Shown here: in pieces, positions 1 through 8,897 of the stretch
How the letters are laid out: every line of letters starts with the position of its first letter
Position numbering within the stretch: the first letter of the stretch is position 1
NCBI GenBank assembly: GCA_963753685.1
Contig: CAVWDE010000021.1
Coordinates: forward strand, 1 to 64,000
DNA: 64,000 bases
From: DATAOG01 sp963753685
GTDB taxonomy: Bacteria; Pseudomonadota; Alphaproteobacteria; Geminicoccales; Geminicoccaceae
Direction of reading: 5' to 3'
Program-made: the position numbers and the translations under genes
Notes under the pieces: generated by a model
Told to the model about the DNA's origin: nothing
The model's input: only the letters and a program-made list of their open reading frames with translations
The model's database searches: none

Positions 1-127
1 ACGGTGGCGCCGACAATCTCGCCGGAGGTCGAGCAACCAAGAATCGCCACTCCTTTGAAGTGACCGCGCAGCTCATCTCCGGCCTCCAGCCCTCACTTTG
101 CGACCATTTGTACTGTGTCGTCTTCAT
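1..127 (-). pseudogene. FIST-domain protein, 5' end only, internally deleted
   Basis: The minus strand from position 127 opens with ATG behind a GGAG site and reads a short start (MKTTQYKWSQSEGW) typical of FIST sensor proteins. Near position 88 the frame is lost. From about 80 down to 1 another frame reads ELRGHFKGVAILGCSTSGEI, which is the FIST N-domain core. Normal FIST proteins have about 30 residues between these two blocks, so the gene seems to carry an internal deletion plus a frame change. FIST domains are thought to bind small ligands in signalling proteins. The rest lies outside the window, so it is unclear whether the gene is dead or mis-assembled. Recognition rests on the ILGCSTSGE motif and the GW start. 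Confidence 0.6.
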
Positions 128-143
128 AACTTCAGCCGCTCCA

Positions 144-363
144 TCGAAAGGGAGATACTTACACTTCCCCACGAAGAAAGGGAGACACTTCCCCACGAAG
201 AAAGGGAGACACTTCCCCACGAAGAAAGGGAGACACTTCCCACGAAGAAAGGGAGACACTTCCCACGAAGAAAGGGAGACACTTCCCACGAAGAAAGGGA
301 GACACTTCCCACGAAGAAAGGGAGACACTTCCCACGAAGAAAGGGAGACACTTCCCACGAAGA
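144..363. repeat. Tandem array of 23/24-bp units
   Basis: Eight near-identical head-to-tail copies of ACGAAGAAAGGGAGACACTT followed by CCC or CCCC run from 171 to 356. A degenerate copy lies at 144-170 and a partial one at 357-363. The first two copies are 24 bp (four C) and the other six are 23 bp (three C), so no frame stays open for coding and the array is unlikely to be translated. Each unit contains GGGA-N6-TCCC, a small inverted repeat. There are no unique spacers, so it is not a CRISPR. It ends about 17 bp upstream of the FIST start codon, where it could act as a variable upstream region. Confidence 0.9.
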
Positions 364-683
364 GGGTATAGCGTCCAGTTCTTGATGTAAATGCATTTGT
401 CGGCGCTTCCCAGCGCGCTCGGTAACGGCCGTTGCCCTGCGGGGGCTCATGGCGTACCGACGCCGAACAGGCGCTCGATCTTCTCGAGCAGGCGGGCGAT
501 CTTGGTTGCTGGGATCCGCTGGCCTGAAGCACGCCGAGGCCCTGCTCGATGAGCTCGGCCGATGTCCGCCGCTGGCTAAAAGTGACGGTGATCGGCCCGC
601 AATCGGCCGGGGGCTCGGGCTTCCGCAAGTCGGTCCATAGCGGCCGTGCGCGCTAACCGCCTCCGCTGCTCCTCCCCCACCAG

Positions 684-898
684 TGGCCCATTCCCCGGGT
701 GACCGGGCGATCGAGGTGAAGTCGGACGCCGGCCCGAACTTCGCATTGGTGACGGCCAGCATCTGGCGCACGGCCGCGCCGACCAGCATCGGCACGCGAA
801 GCGCTCCGGCTTCGTCGACGCAGAGGCGGACGTCCTCGTGGAGGAGGCCCCGAACGCCATCTGCGGCCGGTCGACATTCGAGGAGCAACCGCCGGCCG
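684..898 (-). pseudogene. Remnant of a 3-hydroxyisobutyrate dehydrogenase-like C-terminus
   Basis: The minus strand reads GLLHEDVRLCVDEAGALRVP, then AAVRQMLAVTNAKFGP and DFTSIA. This matches closely the C-terminal 70 residues of the dehydrogenase gene at 2720-3632 (GLLHKDVRLCVDEAEALGVP, AAVRQILAITNAKFGP). The similarity stops near 898, and the N-terminal Rossmann domain and catalytic lysine region are absent. Beyond FTSIA the reading runs into unrelated sequence without a proper stop. It is a truncated paralogous copy on the same strand, about 2 kb from the intact relative. Nothing coding was recognised from 364 to about 680. Confidence 0.75.
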
Positions 899-931
899 CT
901 CGCCACGATCTCGGCCGGGGCCTCGCCTCCA

Positions 932-1080
932 TCAGGGGCCGGCGAGCGTGGGCGCGCGGTCGATCTCGAGGGTGACGCCGGCGATGCTCTTCGCCTCGTC
1001 GGAGCAGGCCAGGCCCGCCCCCCGCGGGCCGCGCCTCGGCTTGTCCCGCAGGGCGAAACGGTGCACCATCGGCATTCAGC
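932..1080 (-). pseudogene. Possible remnant of a short-chain dehydrogenase C-terminus
   Basis: One minus-strand frame reads ACSDEAKSIAGVTLEIDRAP and stops with TGA at 932-934. Classical SDR enzymes end with a similar block (A-S-D-E-A-x-x-I-T-G-x-x-x-x-V-D-G-G), here decayed at the final glycines. The sequence upstream in the same frame is not SDR-like. The fragment sits directly before the dehydrogenase remnant on the same strand, suggesting a lost catabolic gene pair. The call rests on one motif only. Confidence 0.4.
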
Positions 1081-1141
1081 AGCCGGCATTCGGGGAATCG
1101 CGGCTCGAGAGAAGCCGGAGGCCGTTGCCAGGGGGCAAGAA

Positions 1142-2638
1142 ATGTCGTCGACCCATATGAACACGCAGCTTCTCGATGCCAAACTGGCCGAGATCGCGAC
1201 CGCCAGGCAATTCAACTCGCGAATGATTGCTGAACTACGGACATGGATCGCGACCGCTGATGATTACGACTTGTTCAGGGCCAATCCGATCCAGTTCGCC
1301 CGCGAGAAAGCGCTCGCGCCGGACGATTGCATTGCGCTGTTCCTCTATACGGCAAAGTATGGCCTGTTCGAGATGGAATGGCATATGCTGTGCGCCTTCT
1401 GCGGTCATATCGTCGAGAACCTGCAAGAACTGAGCCAAGCGCATGCCCACTTCGTCTGCGATTTCTGCGGTGCCGAGAACACGGCTTCATTGGATGATTA
1501 CATCCACGTCAGCTTCACGCTGTCGCCGCAGATCCGCGCCAACGCGTATCTGGAGCCGGATGGGCTGCCGATCGCGGATTTCTATCTGAAGCATCAGTTC
1601 GCCAAAGGGGTCATGTTCGCCGGCGGGCACAGCCTCGAGGAGGTCGGCGCCATGCTGACCCGGTTCATGGCCGACGTCGAGCCGCAGGCAACGCTGGATT
1701 TCGAGGTCGCGGCCGAGCCGGGAACGTTGCAGGTCAAGGACCTCAGGAACAAGGCGGGTTCGACCTTCGTCCTGGCACCGGCGGCCGCGAGCGGCCCCAG
1801 CCGGCTGGCGCTCGACCTCGAGGGCGGCGCCTTCCTCGCCAACGGCGCACCGGCGACGCCGGTCGTGATGAACTTCCGGGTGGCACCATTCCACCTCGAG
1901 ATGGCGGGCGAGCTCGCGGCCGGCCCGCTGCAGATCGCGTTCCGCAACCGCATGGACAAAAAGAGCGCGCTCTGGGTCATGCAGTTCCCGCCCGGGTTCG
2001 AGAGCGACTACGTCCAGTTCGACTCGTTCCTGTCCGGCAAGCGGCTGATCACCACCCAGACCTTCCGGGACCTGTTCCGGTTCGAGACGGTGCCGACCAC
2101 CGAAGGGATCGACATCAAGGATGCGACCTTCATGTTCACCGACCTGAAAGGGTCGACGGCGCTCTACGAGCGGATCGGGGATCTCAAGGCCTATTATCTC
2201 GTGCGCCAGCATTTCGAGACGCTGGCCGCGGTCATCGACCGCCATGCTGGTGCCATCGTCAAGACGATCGGGGATGCGGTCATGGCGTCGTTCACGAACC
2301 CGCAGGATGCGGTCAAGGCCGCACTGGAGGTCTACGAGGAGATCGCGGCGTTCAACGCGACGATCTCGGACGACATCATCCTCAAGATCGGCCTCCACAG
2401 GGGCCCGGCGATCGTCGTCAGCCTGAACGACCGGCTCGATTTCTTCGGTCAGACGGTGAACGTCGCGGCCCGCGTCCAGGCCCTGGCCGGCGCCGGCGAG
2501 ATCCTGCTCAGCGCGGAGGTCGACAACGATCCCGGCGTCCAGCAGGCGTTGCAGGGACGCGAGGTCGCCGCCGAACAGGTCGAGGTCCGCGGTGTCAGCG
2601 GCCGGCTCAATGTCTTCAGGGTGAGGGCGCAGCCCTGA
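1142..2638 (+). CDS. Class III adenylate/guanylate cyclase with DUF5939-type N-terminal region
   Basis: A 498-residue soluble protein predicted to make cAMP or cGMP. The C-terminal part (about 325-495) is a class III cyclase catalytic domain: FTDLKGST carries the first metal aspartate, GDAVMASF the second, and GQTVNVAAR the transition-state Asn/Arg pair. The N-terminal half resembles the DUF5939 region found before such domains and holds two CxxC pairs (C84-C87 and C106-C109), probably a small zinc ribbon. No membrane segment or signal peptide is visible, so it should act in the cytoplasm. The ATG at 1142 was chosen because it follows a purine-rich GGGGGCAAGA site and begins the conserved part; the open frame upstream covers the remnants described above. 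Substrate choice between ATP and GTP cannot be settled here. Confidence 0.85.
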   Translation: MSSTHMNTQLLDAKLAEIATARQFNSRMIAELRTWIATADDYDLFRANPIQFAREKALAPDDCIALFLYTAKYGLFEMEWHMLCAFCGHIVENLQELSQAHAHFVCDFCGAENTASLDDYIHVSFTLSPQIRANAYLEPDGLPIADFYLKHQFAKGVMFAGGHSLEEVGAMLTRFMADVEPQATLDFEVAAEPGTLQVKDLRNKAGSTFVLAPAAASGPSRLALDLEGGAFLANGAPATPVVMNFRVAPFHLEMAGELAAGPLQIAFRNRMDKKSALWVMQFPPGFESDYVQFDSFLSGKRLITTQTFRDLFRFETVPTTEGIDIKDATFMFTDLKGSTALYERIGDLKAYYLVRQHFETLAAVIDRHAGAIVKTIGDAVMASFTNPQDAVKAALEVYEEIAAFNATISDDIILKIGLHRGPAIVVSLNDRLDFFGQTVNVAARVQALAGAGEILLSAEVDNDPGVQQALQGREVAAEQVEVRGVSGRLNVFRVRAQP

Positions 2639-2661
2639 CGGTCTGCGGGAAAAGGGCCGCC

Positions 2662-2679
2662 TGGGGGAGCCCTCCCCCA
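2662..2679. terminator. GC-rich hairpin between convergent genes
   Basis: TGGGGGAG and CTCCCCCA form a perfect 8-bp stem separated by two bases, between the ends of the cyclase gene and the convergent dehydrogenase gene. There is no T-run, so its role as a bidirectional terminator is an inference from position and symmetry. Confidence 0.4.
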
Positions 2680-2719
2680 ACCGCGGGCCGTGTCTCCGAA
2701 TTCCCCCATAGGCTTGATG

Positions 2720-3632
2720 CTAGATTCGGCCCCGGATCTCCACTCCCGCCCAGTCCTCGATCAGCTTGGCGATCGAGGTGAAGTCGAAGTCCGGGCCGAA
2801 CTTGGCGTTGGTGATGGCCAGAATCTGGCGCACCGCGGCGCCGAGGACCATGGGGACGCCAAGGGCTTCGGCCTCGTCGACGCATAGGCGCACGTCCTTG
2901 TGGAGCAGGCCGGTCGCGAAGCCGTGGTTGAAGGTGCCGGTCAGGATCGAGCGCGGGAATTTGTCGACCGTCGCGCTGTTGCGGCCGGTGCCGGCGTTGA
3001 TGACCTCGATCATGATCCTCGGGTCGACGCCTGCCTTGACGCCCATGGCGAGCGCTTCGGAGGAGATCGCCAGCGCGGTTGCCGAGAGCAGGTTGTTGCC
3101 GAGCTTGACCACTTGGCCGAGGCCGGGTTTTTCGCCCACGAAGAAGACCTTGCCGAAGGTGCGGAGAACCGGCTCGAGCTGATCGAAGGTCGGGCGCGGG
3201 CAGGCGGTGATGACCGCGAGCGTGCCCTCGCGGGCACCCCGGACGCCGCCCGAGACCGGCGAGTCGACGAGCTGGATGTCGCGCTCGGCGAGGCCCGCGG
3301 CGACCCGGGCCGTGGTCGCGGGGCCGGTGGTCGAGAGGTCGACGAGCGTCTTGACCCGCTTGCCTTCAATGATCCCGCCCGGGCCGAGCGCCACCTCGCT
3401 GGACGATCTCCGGGGTCGGGAGGCTCACGAGGATCGTCTCGACCGCGTCCGCGACCGCCGCGGCCGAGGACGCGGCCGTGGCGCCACGTTCGACGAGCGG
3501 CCGGAGGGCGGCCGCGTTGGTGTCGAAGACCGTGAGCTCGTGGCCGGCATCCAGCAGCCGCCCGGCCATCGGGCCGCCCATCCGGCCGATGCCAACGAAG
3601 CCCAGGCTCTTTTTTTCCACTTTTTTCCCCAC
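2720..3632 (-). pseudogene. 3-hydroxyisobutyrate dehydrogenase-like NAD(P)-dependent beta-hydroxyacid dehydrogenase, one frameshift
   Basis: Beta-hydroxyacid dehydrogenase family, oxidising a small 3-hydroxy acid with NAD(P). The start is a GTG at 3632 followed by a lysine-rich tip and the Rossmann motif GFVGIGRMGGPMA. The C-terminal part contains STTGPATT (substrate-binding DxSTxxP region), SPVSGGVRGA and VVKLGNN with the catalytic lysine. Near 3398 there is one extra base on the coding strand: CAG-C-GAG. Without it VSLPTPEIVQ runs into EVALGPGG and the protein is 303 residues, the usual family length. The gene begins 51 bp after dctP on the same strand, so both are probably one transcript and act on the same imported acid. 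Everything outside the break is conserved, so a sequencing indel is the likeliest cause. Confidence 0.85.
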
Positions 3633-3683
3633 TTTGCTCTTGGTCGTTGGGGGCGGCGCGTTGCCACGTTCCTGGCATCGGCG

Positions 3684-4724
3684 CTACTGGACGAGGTCCT
3701 TGCCCAGGACTTCGCGCACGTGCTGGACGTAGGCGGGGCCATCGAAGCCCACGGCCGCGGCGCGCTCGTACCAGGACTGGTAGACCGGGTCGGTGATCTT
3801 GGGGTCGAAGATCAGCTTCTTCTGGTCCTGGGGCGCCACCCAGAAGGTCGTGCCCGACGCCTTCATCTCGGTCATGGCGCTGCGCACGAAGCCGTAGTAG
3901 CCGGTCAGCGCCTCGTGCTGCAGCTTCGCCATTTCTGCCTTCATGGCGGTCTGCAGGTCGGGCGGGATGGTGGCCCAGATGTCCTTGTTGATCAGGATCG
4001 CCCAGCCGTTGATGGGCCCGAGGCTCCAGTTCTGGACGTTCTTCGCGAGCCGCTCGTAGCCCTGGCCATGGCCGTAGCAGGTCGAGGTGAACAGGCCGTC
4101 GATCACGCCGCGCTCGAGCGCCGGCATGACCTCGGACAGCTGCATGGGCGTGGGCTTGGCGCCGAGCGCCTCCATCAGCGTCGCGGTCTGCGGGTTGTGC
4201 ACGCGCAGGCGTTTGCCCTGGAAATCCTCGATCGGTGTGGATCGGTTCCTTGGAGAACAGCTGCTGCACGCACCAGGCGCCCTCGGCGAGGTCGACGCTG
4301 TTCCACTTCTCCAGCCAGAGCCTGGCGAGATCGTCGCACCAGAAGGCATCGCACACGAGCTTGTACTCGGCCATGTCGTCGATCAGGCCGGGCAGGTTGA
4401 AGATGCCCATGCGCGGCTCCTCGGCCGCGAGATAGGTGTGCACCGCCGCCGACATCTCACGCGGCCGTCGCGCACCGCGGGCGCGATCTGCGGGCCGCCG
4501 ATCAGCGAATCGTTGAGGGTGATCTTGACCCGGCCGTCGGTCGCCTTGGCGATCCGGTCCGGGATGGTCGCGATCATCGCGCCATAGGCGGTATGGGGCG
4601 AGGGCAGCATCGCAAGCGTCAGGTCGAAGTCCTGGGCGCTCGCCGGCGCGCCCGCCAGCAGCAGGCCCAACCCCAGCGCGCCAAGCAGGCCCTCGCGGAA
4701 CACGTGCGTCACCGGTCCCCTCAT
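3684..4724 (-). pseudogene. dctP: TRAP transporter substrate-binding protein DctP, two compensating frameshifts
   Basis: Periplasmic solute-binding subunit of a TRAP importer, probably for a carboxylate. The start at 4724 has a GGAGGCG site and a signal peptide ending ASAQ-DFDLTLAM. The reading needs three frames: about 4724-4458, 4457-4236, then 4234-3684. At 4458 one G is missing (GTGAG for GTGGAG); at 4234-4235 one G is extra (ACCGATC for ACCATC). The two changes cancel, giving a normal 346-residue product. Recognisable TRAP features include the EDFQGKRLRVHN segment, SEVMPALERGVIDGLFTS and the GPINGWAILINK stretch. It is divergent from the fused membrane subunit at 4857 and followed by the dehydrogenase gene. 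Confidence 0.85.
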
Positions 4725-4784
4725 CGCTCGCCTCCTGGTTGGTTGGGGCCGCTGACCCGGCGGACAGCGGCGGACGTTACGACG

Positions 4785-4794
4785 ATCATACGAT
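4785..4794. promoter_or_regulatory. Possible operator in the dctP/dctQM divergent region
   Basis: ATCATACGAT in the 132-bp divergent interval is nearly its own reverse complement and is embedded in CGATCATACGATGG, resembling half of GntR-type operators (ATnGTATACnAT). No regulator gene lies next to it. This is a weak call based on symmetry and position. Confidence 0.25.
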
Positions 4795-4856
4795 GGGGTT
4801 GCCTGTTGGCAAGGACGCCAGGGCGGTGATAGGGCTCGCCCGCGGGGAGGCGCCGC

Positions 4857-6920
4857 ATGGCCGCAGAAGCCACGGACCGGCTGGACAGAGCGCAAGGCGC
4901 GAGGGGCGAGTTCGTCGTCCTGACCTGGATCGACCGGCTGTCGGAAGTGACCGGGGCCTTGAGCGCGCTCGGGCTGCTGGCCATGGCCCTGATCATCTGC
5001 TTCGACGTGTTCTGCCGCTACGCCCTCAACGATCCGACTTACTGGGCGACCGAGATCGCGACCTACATCCTGGTCGGCATGACCTTCCTGGCGCTGGCGG
5101 CGGCCGAGCGCTCGGACAGCCACATCCGGGTCGAGCTGCTGCTCGGGCTGCTGCCGCCCGCGGCGCGCCGGAGGCTCGAGCTGATCGCGGGCTGGCTCGG
5201 CCTGCTCTTCGTCCTGGTCGCAGGCTGGCAGATGATCGCCTTCGACCGGCAGGAATACCTCAACGACACCCGCGACTGGGGCCTGCTCGCGACCCCGCAA
5301 TGGCTGCCCGAGCTGCCGGTCGCGATCGGCTACATCGCCTTCGCGCTCGCGATCCTGGCCGGGATCTGGCGCCTGCGGCCGCCCGAGCGCGCGCTCGCGC
5401 GCTGGAGCGTGCCGGTGCTGGCCATGCTGCTGGCGCTCCTGCTCTCTGCGCTCGGGCCGTTGCCGGTGAAGATCCCGGGCACCCGCTTCGACTGGGGCAC
5501 GCTCGCGATCCTGGCCGCCTTCGGCGCTGCGGCGTTCGCCTGGAGCGGTCCACGGACAGCACTGCCGGTGCTGGCGATCGTGCTGATCTCGGGCCTGGTC
5601 TACTGGTCGGCGCACGGTCTGTCGCTGCTCCCGATCTCCCTGCTCCTGGTGGCGACCCTCGTCCTCTTTCTGCTGCTGAGCGTGCGGATCGCGCTGGCGC
5701 TCGGCCTGACCGGCCTGCTCGGGCTCTATTTCCTGTTGCCGCAGCCGCAGCTGTCGCTGCTGGCCGAACGCTCCTGGAGCAGCGTCAACGCGTTCGCCCT
5801 CACCGCCGTGCCGATGTTCGTGCTGATGGGCAGCCTGCTTCTGCGCAGCGGCGTCAGCACCGAATTGTTCGATGCGCTGATGCGCTGGTTCGGCCGGCTG
5901 CCCGGCGGCATCGCCTATGCGAGCGTCGGTGCTGCGACCATCTTCGCCGCCGTCTCGGGCTCGAGCCTGGCGACCGCGGCGACGCTCGGCGCGGTCGCCT
6001 GCCCGGAGATGGTCAAGCGCGGCTACAGCATCCGGCTGACCTACGGCGTGGTGGCGGCCGGGGCGACGCTCGGCATCCTGATCCCGCCCTCGATCGCGAT
6101 GATCATCTACGGCACCACGGTCGGGGCACCGGTCACGGTCCTGTTCATCGCCGGCATCGTGCCGGGCCTCTTGCTGACGCTCGCCTTCATGGCGGGCGTC
6201 CTGGTCTGGTCGAAGCTGGTCGTTGGCGCGGCGCCGCGGGGCGAGGCCTACAGCTGGCGCCAGAAGTTCAGCGCCCTGCGTGGCACGCTGCCGTTCGCCG
6301 CGGTGATCGTCGCCGTGCTGGGCTCGCTGTACGCCGGCATCGCGACCCCGACCGAGGCGGGCGCGGTCGGCGCCCTGGTCGCCCTCCTGCTCTGCCTGCT
6401 GCGCCGCAAGCTCAGCCTGGCAGGGCTCTACGAGACCGCCCTCGAGACCGTCCGGGTGACCTCGTTCCTCCTGATGATCGTAGTCGGCGCCTCGATCCTC
6501 AGCTGGGTGTTCGACTTCCTCCGGCTGCCGCGCAGCATGGTCGACGTGGTCCAGGCGGAAGCGCTCGCGCCCTGGGTCGTGATGGGCGCGATCGGGCTGA
6601 TCTACGTCGTGCTCGGCATGTTCATCGACCCGATCTCGATGATGCTGATGACCCTGCCGGTGACGTACCCGATCGCCAGGGCGCTGGGCTTCGATGCGAT
6701 CTGGTTCGGCATCGCACTGGTCCTGATGATCGAGGTCGCCCTGATCACGCCGCCGGTCGGGATCGTGCTGTTCGTGCTGCGCGGCATCAGCCCCGGCGTG
6801 CCGCTCAAGGAGATCGTTTTGGGCGTGCTGCCGTTCGTGTTCGTGATCCTGGCGTTTCTCGTTTTTCTCTACTTTTTCCCCGGGATCGTGGCCTGGCTGC
6901 CGAGCCGGATGGAACCCTGA
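4857..6920 (+). CDS. Fused TRAP transporter small and large membrane subunits (DctQM)
   Basis: A 687-residue inner-membrane protein joining both TRAP permease subunits. Residues about 25-165 are DctQ-like, with four hydrophobic segments and the pattern WATEIATYILVGMTFLALA. Residues about 180-255 contain extra hydrophobic segments that bridge the two parts. Residues about 260-687 are DctM-like, with VSGSSLATAATLGAV, GILIPPSIAMIIYG, TEAGAVGA and EVALITPPVGIVLFVL. The fusion should work with the DctP encoded divergently, taking up a carboxylate by sodium symport. It is followed after 17 bp by the MmgE/PrpD gene, so transcriptional coupling is likely. Natural DctQM fusions are known in this family. 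Confidence 0.9.
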   Translation: MAAEATDRLDRAQGARGEFVVLTWIDRLSEVTGALSALGLLAMALIICFDVFCRYALNDPTYWATEIATYILVGMTFLALAAAERSDSHIRVELLLGLLPPAARRRLELIAGWLGLLFVLVAGWQMIAFDRQEYLNDTRDWGLLATPQWLPELPVAIGYIAFALAILAGIWRLRPPERALARWSVPVLAMLLALLLSALGPLPVKIPGTRFDWGTLAILAAFGAAAFAWSGPRTALPVLAIVLISGLVYWSAHGLSLLPISLLLVATLVLFLLLSVRIALALGLTGLLGLYFLLPQPQLSLLAERSWSSVNAFALTAVPMFVLMGSLLLRSGVSTELFDALMRWFGRLPGGIAYASVGAATIFAAVSGSSLATAATLGAVACPEMVKRGYSIRLTYGVVAAGATLGILIPPSIAMIIYGTTVGAPVTVLFIAGIVPGLLLTLAFMAGVLVWSKLVVGAAPRGEAYSWRQKFSALRGTLPFAAVIVAVLGSLYAGIATPTEAGAVGALVALLLCLLRRKLSLAGLYETALETVRVTSFLLMIVVGASILSWVFDFLRLPRSMVDVVQAEALAPWVVMGAIGLIYVVLGMFIDPISMMLMTLPVTYPIARALGFDAIWFGIALVLMIEVALITPPVGIVLFVLRGISPGVPLKEIVLGVLPFVFVILAFLVFLYFFPGIVAWLPSRMEP

Positions 6921-6937
6921 CCTTTGGGAACGCCGCG

Positions 6938-8321
6938 ATGACCTTTCTCTCCACGCGCCTTGCGGAATGGACCGCGGCCCTGGGTTTCGCTGACCTGCCC
7001 GCGGAGGTGGTTGAGAACACCCGTCTGCGGGTGCTGGACGTGATCGGTCTCTCCCTGGCCGGGCTCGGCACCCCCTTCGGGCAGGCGGTGCGCAAAGCCG
7101 CGCTCGCGCTCGCCCCCGACGGCCCCGCGCGGATCCTCGGCAGCGGCGAGCGGGTGGGGCTCGGGGCGGCGGCGCTCGCCAACGGCGCGCTCTCGCAGGC
7201 GATGGAGTTCGACGACACGCACAATTTGTCGATCGTGCACATGAGCGGGCCTTCGGTGGCGGCCGCGCTGGCGCTGGCCGAGACGCGGCCGGTATCCGGA
7301 AAAAACCTGATCGCCGCAATCGCGCTCGGCAGCGAGATCTCCTGCCGGGTCGGCAGCGTCGCGCCCGGCCAGTTCCACAAAAAGGGCTTCCATCCGACCG
7401 GCCTGTTTGCGCCGTTTGGCACGACCTACCTCGCCGGCAAGCTGCTCGGCCTCGCGCCCGCAGAGCTCGCGAATGCCGCCGGCATCGTCGGCAGCTTCGC
7501 CGCCGGTATTCTCGAGTGCTGGGTCGACGGCACCCAGTCGAAATATCTGCATCCGGGCTTCGCGGCCCAGAGCGGGATCACCGCGGCCATGCTCGCCAAG
7601 GCTGGCGCCACCGGCCCGGAAGCCGTGTTCGAAGGTCGTTTCGGTCTGTTCGCCTCGCACGTCCAGGACCCGGCGGCGGTCAAGGACTTCGGCCGGATCG
7701 GCGAGGGGCTCGGGAGCGACTGGGAGAGCCAGCGGGCGTCCTTCAAGCCGTTCCCGGCCGCCCACGTGATCCATCCCTACATCGACGCGCTCCTGCGGCT
7801 CCGGCGCGAGCACGCCATCGATCCGGGCGATGTCGAAAAAATCATCGTGCCGGTCGCCGCCTACATCCTGCCGATCGTCTGCGAGCCGGCCGCCGAGAAG
7901 CGCCGCCCGCGCTCGGATGCCCACGCCCGCGTCAGCATGCACCACACGCTTGGCGGAAGCGCTGTTCGCGGGTCGGCTCGGCAAGGATGCCTATGGGCCG
8001 GACGCGCTCAGCAATCCCGCGATCCTGAGACTGGCCGACCGGGTCGAGGTCGAGGTCGACCCGAGCTTCCCCGGTCCGGAGCGCTTCAAGGGCGTGGTCC
8101 GGATCGTGATGGCGGGCGGGCGCGTTCTCGAGGCGGTCGAGGAGCACAACCGGGGCTCGGCCGCCAATCCGATGTCCCGCGACGAGCTCATCGCCAAGTT
8201 CGACGACAACGCAGCGGACCTGCTGACCCCCGATCAGCGCCGCCGTCTGGTCGAGACGACGCTGCGGCTGGAGACTCTGGAGCGCGCGGATGAGCTGGTC
8301 GGATCGGCGGTCCGGGCCTGA
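6938..8321 (+). pseudogene. MmgE/PrpD family protein, one frameshift
   Basis: MmgE/PrpD proteins include 2-methylcitrate dehydratase, cis-aconitate decarboxylase and iminodisuccinate epimerase, all acting on di- or tricarboxylates. The protein starts at 6938 (MTFLSTRLAEWT) and shows the family blocks DVIGLSLAG, EFDDTHN with the usual acidic patch, KKGFHPTG, and PAAHVIHPYIDALL. Around 7951 one extra G (CTTGGCGG) breaks the frame; the rest follows correctly as ALFAGRLGKDAYG to the stop at 8321. The repaired product is 460 residues, normal for the family. Placement after the TRAP permease suggests it converts the imported acid. The substrate cannot be assigned. Confidence 0.85.
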
Positions 8322-8348
8322 CAGCCATGCCCGCCGCCAGCTGAGGGT

Positions 8349-8842
8349 TCAGAACCCGCTTTTGGTGCCTGATTCGGGCGGCCAGAAGTCGCCGAGGATC
8401 TGGTCGAGGGTCCACGGGCAGCGCTCGGGCAGACGCGCCACGACCTCCGCTTCGCCGTAGCGCTCGAGCTTGCGTTGCAGGTTGCGCCGCGCTCATCGGC
8501 GTAGAGCAGCTCGCGGCGGCGCTCGAGATCGCGCCGCAGGCTCCGGGTCAGGCGGCGCTCGATGTCGCCCCGGAAGTTCACGACCTCGTCGATCCAGCCG
8601 CGCCGGGGCTCCGCGGCCGGCGAGTGCTCGAGCAGGAGCAGATGCTCGATGAGGCGCGCGGTCCAACTTCGCAAGGAGTCGCGCCGCTCGGTCCCCAAGT
8701 CCGCGATCTCCTCGGCGATGTGCCGGACGTCGAGCGCCACGTTCGGCCGCGTGCGGCCGAAGCGCCGCAGCTCCTTCGCCTGCAGCTGGGTCCAGGCGAA
8801 GAAGTCCTCATCGTAGAGGCGCTCGGCGGGTGCTATGGTCAT
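8349..8842 (-). pseudogene. DUF29 family protein, one frameshift
   Basis: Small helical protein of the DUF29 family, common in cyanobacteria and proteobacteria, with no established function. It shows the usual opening (YDEDFFAWTQLQAKELR), then IAEEIADLG and a basic helical region. One base is missing near 8490; after it the correct frame reads RNLQRKLERYGEAE and ends PPESGTKSGF. The repaired length is 164 residues. The start at 8842 was preferred to an upstream ATG at 8878 because the family begins about ten residues before YDEDF. A second DUF29 gene lies at 47163-47618. Confidence 0.7.
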
Positions 8843-8897
8843 GTGCGGGAAGGTAAGCCTGAGGCCGCCGGCCGGCAATTGCCCCGCGTAAGCGCCT

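Noticed and set aside
144..363. CRISPR array
   Set aside because: The units are directly joined with no unique spacers and no cas genes nearby.
60..385. Short plus-strand coding frames through the repeat array (HEERETLP repeats)
   Set aside because: The 23-bp copies shift the frame each time and no domain or ribosome site is present.
400..650. Possible transposase remnant
   Set aside because: Several frames read short plausible stretches (for example ARLLEKIERLFGVGTP), but no transposase motif, DDE residue or inverted end could be found.
4383..7319. A 978-residue minus-strand reading frame
   Set aside because: It is an antisense shadow of the dctQM gene with arginine- and histidine-rich low-complexity translation; only its last part (from 4724) is real dctP sequence.
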